From: Histoplasma ohiense
Taxonomy: Eukaryota; Ascomycota; Eurotiomycetes; Onygenales; Ajellomycetaceae
NCBI GenBank assembly: GCA_017607445.1
Contig: JAEVHH010000003.1
Span: forward strand, 4,340,001-4,404,000
Direction: 5' to 3'
DNA: 64,000 bases
The notes under the pieces are model-generated. The model did no database searches. It was given only the letters and a program-made list of their open reading frames with translations, and was not told the origin of the DNA. Of the stretch, positions 59,487-64,000 are shown one piece after another. The translations under genes were made by a program, and so were the position numbers. Every line of letters starts with the position of its first letter. Position 1 is the first letter of the stretch.

Positions 59487-59489
<3 letters not shown>

Positions 59490-60382
59490 CCCGTTAGCTC
59501 CTGGCTTCTAAACGAGCCGGTTAATCAGATGCCTCCTGCGGCCCTGTGGGGGCCCAAATGGACGCATGAGACGATGCAGAAACGGGGGGGGGGGAGAGAT
59601 TGCCGGTGCTAGTTGGCAGCGGCAGCACGAAGGGAGGGACGGGCCGAAACCCATTCGGTGGAGCGGAGCCCCCGTCGCGTTATTGCCAGCCATGGAGGGG
59701 AAGATGGCTAGTTGAAGTTTAATTCCCAGTAGTTGTATGGTTTCTTCTTCTTCAAGGCGGAGGCGAAATATAAGTACTACTCTAGGACCCTCGTACGGAG
59801 TATACAGAATATACGGATGCGAGAATACGGAGAGAAAGTCTGGGCAGCGATAGACGGCAGCAGGAACGAACTGCAAATCATGACGCTATTCAAGAAACCC
59901 GGATATCGGGGACGATTAGACTAGATAGCGGATGCCAGCAAAAATAAGCTGTTTTCATTATATATTAGTATTTCTTTCTTTCTTTATTATTTTCTTGCGC
60001 TAGAAAATTTGGTCAGCAGCGGCTCATGAGATCACTATGACATCAATACTCTCCGACACCCAATAGTTAATGGAGGCAAGAATGTGAAGAGCGATGGTCA
60101 ACAAGGGCAGGAATTGGCCTGCAGGCGCTTTTGCCTTTTCTGGAAGTGTTTGATATCCGGGCTGACAAATCCCCGTCACGGAATATTTCCGGCATCTTGG
60201 CTCCATCAGATAAGCGTAGGCTGACGATGATTATCGATCTGATGATCTGATAACTCGATCTTCCATCGCACTGTTCCTCCTCTCATCAATCGTGGAATAG
60301 CAATTCAACGTTCTGCCACCAATACAGATATCCACCCGGTAGGAAAGGGCTATTAGGTTGCTGGAGTACCACGGTTGACACG

Positions 60383-61613
60383 ATGAAATCTCTGTTTCGC
60401 CGTGGGGCTTCCCTTCTCAACCCAAGGACACCACATGCAGCCGCAGAGGGCGAAACTACCACTGCCGCGGAGGGGACTCTCTTTACCAAGGTCGACCCAG
60501 CAATTGACGGGGAAGATTGCGACCATGACTGTGCTAGCTGCACAATCCAATACCCGTCCAAGTTTGACATTGATACCAAGGATAAATTGTACGGGAATGT
60601 CAAAGGATGGGCCACCCATGTACTCATTGCGACAGGAAAGACGGATTGGGTGAGGGACGTGGCCGACGAGGAGGGAAGTGTCATGGAAGCTATTGAGAAG
60701 AATGGCCTGAAACCCAGCAATGGGGTACGCGACGTATTCCTTTTTCTTCTTCTTCTTCTTCTTTTTTTTTTTTTTCTCGGTTAATTGTTGAATCTGTTGA
60801 CTCTTGTTGTGGATCACATATATATAGCCGTTGAAGCTGTCTGCCTCAAACATGCCCGTCCCAGACGAATACCACCATCACGACATTGGAAAACGACCCA
60901 CTACCGCCCTCATTCTCCCTGCTTTCACATTTGTCGATTACGTCACTCCTGCCCTCGCCTCAGACCTGATCACCTATTTTGTCAACACCTCCCCGACCAC
61001 CAGTTCCCCTCTCAACAACTCACGCCTGGACGAAATTTTAGCTACAACCACACTAGAGCTAGAGCCAGAGCCAGAGCCAGAGTCAGAGTCAGACAATTCA
61101 ACTCCAGCCGCACCTCCTTTATCCCAGACGACAGCCACCAGCTTCTCGATGGACTACACAGCTCTAACCACTCTTCAATCCCGCCCTTGTCGGCACTCTG
61201 CCGTAATTCTCCTCTGCTCGCAACGGACTCGCGACATCCGGTGCGGCCAATCAGCCCCCTTGCTCCGGCGGGAATTCGAAAGACACTTGCGCCCCCTTGG
61301 ATTATATCGGGATCTCAACGACGAACGTCCTGGAGGGGTAGGTATATATTTCATCAGCCACGTTGGCGGCCACAAATACTCTGCGAATGTGATTGTGTAC
61401 CGGAGGCGAAATCTGAACCCTGAAGGCGCCGCTACGGAAGCGGGTAATGTGGCACTTGAAGAAGGGGCTGTGCAGGGGATTTGGCTTGCTAGGGTAAGAC
61501 CCGAGGATTGCGAAGGCATTGTGAAATTTACGGTGCTGCAGGGGAAGGTTGTCAAGCCCGAGAGTCAGCTCAGGGGTGGATTTGACCGAGAGAAGGGTCT
61601 GGTGAGCTGGTGA
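60383..61613 (+). CDS. Apd1-like (sucrase/ferredoxin-like) His/Cys [2Fe-2S] protein
   Basis: Two exons, 60383-60724 and 60828-61613, join in phase 0 over a 103-bp intron with a strong T/C tract, giving 375 residues. The N-terminal half carries DGEDCDHDCASC (Cys46, Cys50, Cys53), then the conserved block YGNVKGWATHVLIATGKTDW; after the junction comes PLKLSASNMPVPDEYH. The thioredoxin-like ferredoxin domain has AVILLCSQRTRDIRCG (Cys244, Cys253) and FISHVGGHKYSANVIVY (His292, His296). Two Cys plus two His in the HxxxH arrangement is the ligand set described for yeast Apd1. The family is tied to redox, metal or hydroxyurea/hydroxyquinoline tolerance and actin-patch phenotypes in yeast; its physiological reaction is not settled. 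A Glu/Pro-rich insertion (LEPEPEPESESD) separates the two conserved parts. Whether it is orthologous to Apd1 or the mitochondrial Aim32 is unclear; no strong presequence is visible. Confidence 0.9.
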
Positions 61614-62089
61614 GCCGGTGATCAGGGAGGGTTGATAATGGGCTCATTGTTTGGGTTTTTATCTTTTGGGTTCTTTTATCTACTTTAGATCATTGGTGCT
61701 ATTTATTTACGATTTTTACGATATTCTCGGGCATTTTAATTTAGATTCAAAGTAGAGAGAATCATACATACATATGGAAGATATACCCGCTAGTTAGTCA
61801 ATCAGTATCTTGGCTAGGCAATCTATCATATATTTTAGAAGATTTTTTATAAAATTCTGATTTCGAAGTCAATAAACAGTCCAGTGTTCCAACTCAAGAA
61901 ATATTCATGTTCGTTTTTCCATAAATGCGGACAAACTCTAAGTGACTGGCCCCGCTAGTGCGGGATTGGAGATATCAACACCATCCCGATCAATATAGCT
62001 AGCAGAATCAACTGAGCCATAATGTCAAACCCCACCTCATCCTTTCCACATCAATCGCACAATTTTCTCATATCAAGACCGAACCGATC
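61614..62089. other. Short intergenic region, Apd1-like to 2-hydroxyacid dehydrogenase
   Basis: A 476-bp spacer between two genes on the same strand. It is AT-rich at the left (3' UTR-like) and C-rich just before 62090. No additional gene is visible. Confidence 0.6.
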
Positions 62090-63169
62090 ATGCAACCAAA
62101 TGGCCCGCTCAACCTCGCCATCCTCGATGACTACCAATGCATCGCTTCCGCGAAATTCTCCCACCTGAAACCACATCTCACAACCATAACCTCGTTCGCA
62201 GAGACGCTGCATCCAACGCACAATGAAGCCGACAAAGCAGCCCTCATCAGCCGGCTACAGCCATATCAGATAATCTCCACAATGCGCGAACGTACGCCGT
62301 TCCCCGCAGAGCTCATCTCCTCCCTGCCCAACCTCAAATACCTTCTCACAACCGGCCACCGCAACCGCTCCATAGACCTGCAGGCATGCGCGGAGCGCGG
62401 GATTCTGGTGACGGGAACCACGGGCCTCGGAGCCGTTTCGCAGCACAATGAGAGGGTCTCCGTGCCATACGCTGACTCAACGACTGAACATACCTGGGCG
62501 CTGATCCTGGGGCTAGCGCGGAACATCGCGCGGGATGATGCGGCAGTGAAGAACGGTCGGTGGCAGGGCAGCTTTGCGACGGGGTTGGCGGGGAAGACGC
62601 TCGGGGTCCTGGGGCTCGGGGCGCTGGGAGCGGCAACTGCCAAGATCGGGGCCTTGGCGTTCGGGATGCGGGCCATTGCGTGGTCGAGCAACCTGACGCA
62701 GGACGCAGCGGATGAGAAGGCGGCTGGGTTGGGGTTGCCGGCAGGCACCTTTGAGGTTGCTTCGAGCAAGCTGGCGCTGTTTCGGGAGGCGGATGTGCTA
62801 AGTGTGCATTATGTCCTGTCCGAAAGGAGTGTAGGGATCGTTGGGGCGGAGGAGTTGGGTGTCATGAAGCCTACGGCTCTGCTCGTGAATACGTCGCGGG
62901 GTCCGTTGATTGATGAGAAATCGTTGCTGAAAACGTTGGAGGAGGGAAAGATAAGGGGTGCTGCATTGGACGTTTTCGATCTGGAACCTTTGCCTCTTGA
63001 TAGTCCGTGGAGAACAACGAGATGGGGGGTGGAGGGGCGTAGTGAGGTTTTACTTTCACCGCATATGGGTTATGTGGAGGAAGGGGTTATGCATCGATGG
63101 TATGAGGAACAGGCGGAGAATTTAGAGAAGTGGCTAAGTGGGAAAGACGTGGAGACCAGATTATTGTGA
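62090..63169 (+). CDS. D-isomer-specific 2-hydroxyacid dehydrogenase
   Basis: An intronless 359-codon frame, probably cytosolic and NAD(P)-dependent, interconverting a 2-keto acid and a D-2-hydroxy acid. The catalytic N-terminal domain starts with LNLAILDDYQ and contains LKYLLTTGHRNRSIDLQAC. The nucleotide-binding part has the Rossmann motif GVLGLGALG (Gly175, Gly177, Gly180). Catalytic residues are in place: Arg270 in NTSRGPLID, Glu299 in DVFDLEPLP and His325 in SPHMGY. Substrate cannot be told from sequence; relatives include glyoxylate/hydroxypyruvate reductase, phosphoglycerate dehydrogenase and many uncharacterised fungal enzymes. It lacks the C-terminal ACT domain of serine-pathway SerA. 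The ORF is markedly GC-rich compared with its flanks, which may explain long antisense open frames. Confidence 0.93.
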   Translation: MQPNGPLNLAILDDYQCIASAKFSHLKPHLTTITSFAETLHPTHNEADKAALISRLQPYQIISTMRERTPFPAELISSLPNLKYLLTTGHRNRSIDLQACAERGILVTGTTGLGAVSQHNERVSVPYADSTTEHTWALILGLARNIARDDAAVKNGRWQGSFATGLAGKTLGVLGLGALGAATAKIGALAFGMRAIAWSSNLTQDAADEKAAGLGLPAGTFEVASSKLALFREADVLSVHYVLSERSVGIVGAEELGVMKPTALLVNTSRGPLIDEKSLLKTLEEGKIRGAALDVFDLEPLPLDSPWRTTRWGVEGRSEVLLSPHMGYVEEGVMHRWYEEQAENLEKWLSGKDVETRLL

Positions 63170-64000
63170 TCGTTTGGACTAAGGCAAAAGGAGTGGCGAT
63201 GTTCATGGATACACTGTGTTTTTGTATGAGTGGATGAGGCCAAAGAAACGATACACTGAACTATGAAATTCCTCACAAAGTTTTTCAGAGACTCTTCTTT
63301 AACGACTATCACAAACTCTCCATGCTAAACTGATTGACGGTCTCCTGACTTGCATAACTGGTACATATGACGAGCGGTAATCTTGCCATCTCCCTCGGAG
63401 ATGGAACAAGAAGCCAGATGGTATTCTCTTATAACGGAAGTGTGAAGTCCTAACCAGCATTGCCCAATTATGAACCATCTACTTAAAAACCAGCACTTGG
63501 ACCGTACGGCATAAAAAAGGAGAGAGAAGACAATATCATCGCGAGACGTTCCCACCACGAATCCCAGGGTATATAGAAAAGAAATAGAATGGAGGAAATC
63601 AAAAGCAATCAAAGAACAGACGCCGTTTGCGACTTGGGCGAATAACACCAAAAAAAAAAAAAAAAAAAACCCTTCCGTGGCATTACGTGCTTCTTTCGCC
63701 AGAACGCCTCTCCCGGTTTAGAATTGGAGAGATAAAGGAAACATAGAAACACTTAAAAAAAGTATATCCCATAGAAACAGGAAGAAAAGAGGATGAATGA
63801 AGTGAGAAAATAACAGTATAAGAAATGTTGCTGCTTGGTCCCTGCTTGGCAATCCCTCGAGTACACTCGAAGTAGCAGAAACCAATTAATTAAGACATCT
63901 GTGATTGCGTGCGGTGAATGACACTCCCTGCCGAACTTGCGGCAGAAAGGTCCGATGCCATAGTTGGCAGGGAATAAGCAGATGGCGTTCGACTGCCGCG
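63170..64000. other. Terminal intergenic region
   Basis: After the dehydrogenase stop there is no supported gene to the window end. A 20-base A tract lies at 63650-63669. Minus-strand open frames here look accidental. Confidence 0.5.
63650..63669. repeat. A20 homopolymer
   Basis: Twenty consecutive A residues in non-coding DNA. Confidence 0.9.

Larger units (their letters stand above)
58173..60382. other. Intergenic region with T23 and A33 homopolymers
   Basis: A 2.2-kb spacer between two plus-strand genes. A T23 tract (59253-59275) and an A33 tract (59454-59486) bracket 178 bp of ordinary sequence. The rest is AT-rich 3' UTR-like sequence then promoter. No supported gene. Confidence 0.55.

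Noticed and set aside
60353..60853. 166-codon minus-strand frame with a poly-Lys run
   Set aside because: Antisense to the first exon and intron of the Apd1-like gene; the Lys run is the reverse reading of the intron pyrimidine tract.
62266..62769. 167-codon antisense frame in the hydroxyacid dehydrogenase
   Set aside because: A mirror of the GC-rich coding strand; the sense frame has all catalytic residues.
1..64000. tRNA, rRNA, CRISPR, phage or intact transposon signals
   Set aside because: Reading both strands I saw no tRNA B-box/cloverleaf, no spaced direct-repeat array, and no reverse transcriptase or transposase motifs; a tRNAscan-SE or RepeatMasker run would be needed to exclude degenerate copies.

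Overview
The window is eukaryotic nuclear DNA from a filamentous ascomycete. Genes are split by short introns (about 50-210 bp) with GTNNGT donors, CTNAC-type branch points and YAG acceptors. Products such as Vps13, Mpg1, Erg27, an Apd1-like protein and an ApsB/Cnn-type protein read like Eurotiomycete orthologs. Pyrimidine-rich leaders, homopolymer tracts and long spacers suggest Onygenales (the dimorphic Ajellomycetaceae group); this placement is inference from general appearance, not from a database comparison.

Layout, left to right: 3' part of GINS subunit Psf3 (+); centrosomin-N-motif coiled-coil protein (+); mitochondrial-type Mn superoxide dismutase (-); G-patch splicing factor Tfip11/Ntr1-like (+); the giant lipid-transfer protein Vps13 (-, 9.6 kb); a DUF3429/TMEM69-like mitochondrial membrane protein (+); glycerol kinase (+); a tiny cysteine-rich protein assembled from three exons including a 23-nt micro-exon (+); the mitochondrial i-AAA protease Yme1-like (-); an OB-fold protein that resembles the first OB fold of shieldin subunit 2 (+); mannose-1-phosphate guanylyltransferase (+); 3-ketosteroid reductase Erg27 (-); a serine/threonine-rich single-pass membrane protein whose 5' end is unresolved (+); a roughly 8.6-kb gene-poor stretch; a four-finger C2H2 transcription factor (+); an Apd1-like His/Cys [2Fe-2S] protein (+); and a D-2-hydroxyacid dehydrogenase (+).

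The genes are mostly unrelated housekeeping loci, with no gene cluster, phage, CRISPR array or intact transposon. Mitochondrial themes recur (Mn-SOD, DUF3429 protein, i-AAA protease, glycerol catabolism), as do cell wall/membrane supply (GDP-mannose, ergosterol, Vps13 lipid transfer). Exon structures were worked out by hand from reading-frame phase, splice signals and recognised protein continuity. Where they are ambiguous (Psf3 second intron, Yme1 and Erg27 start codons, membrane-protein 5' end) this is stated. The most notable items are the three-exon cysteine-rich small gene hidden in a 5.4-kb apparent gap and the shieldin-like OB-fold protein.
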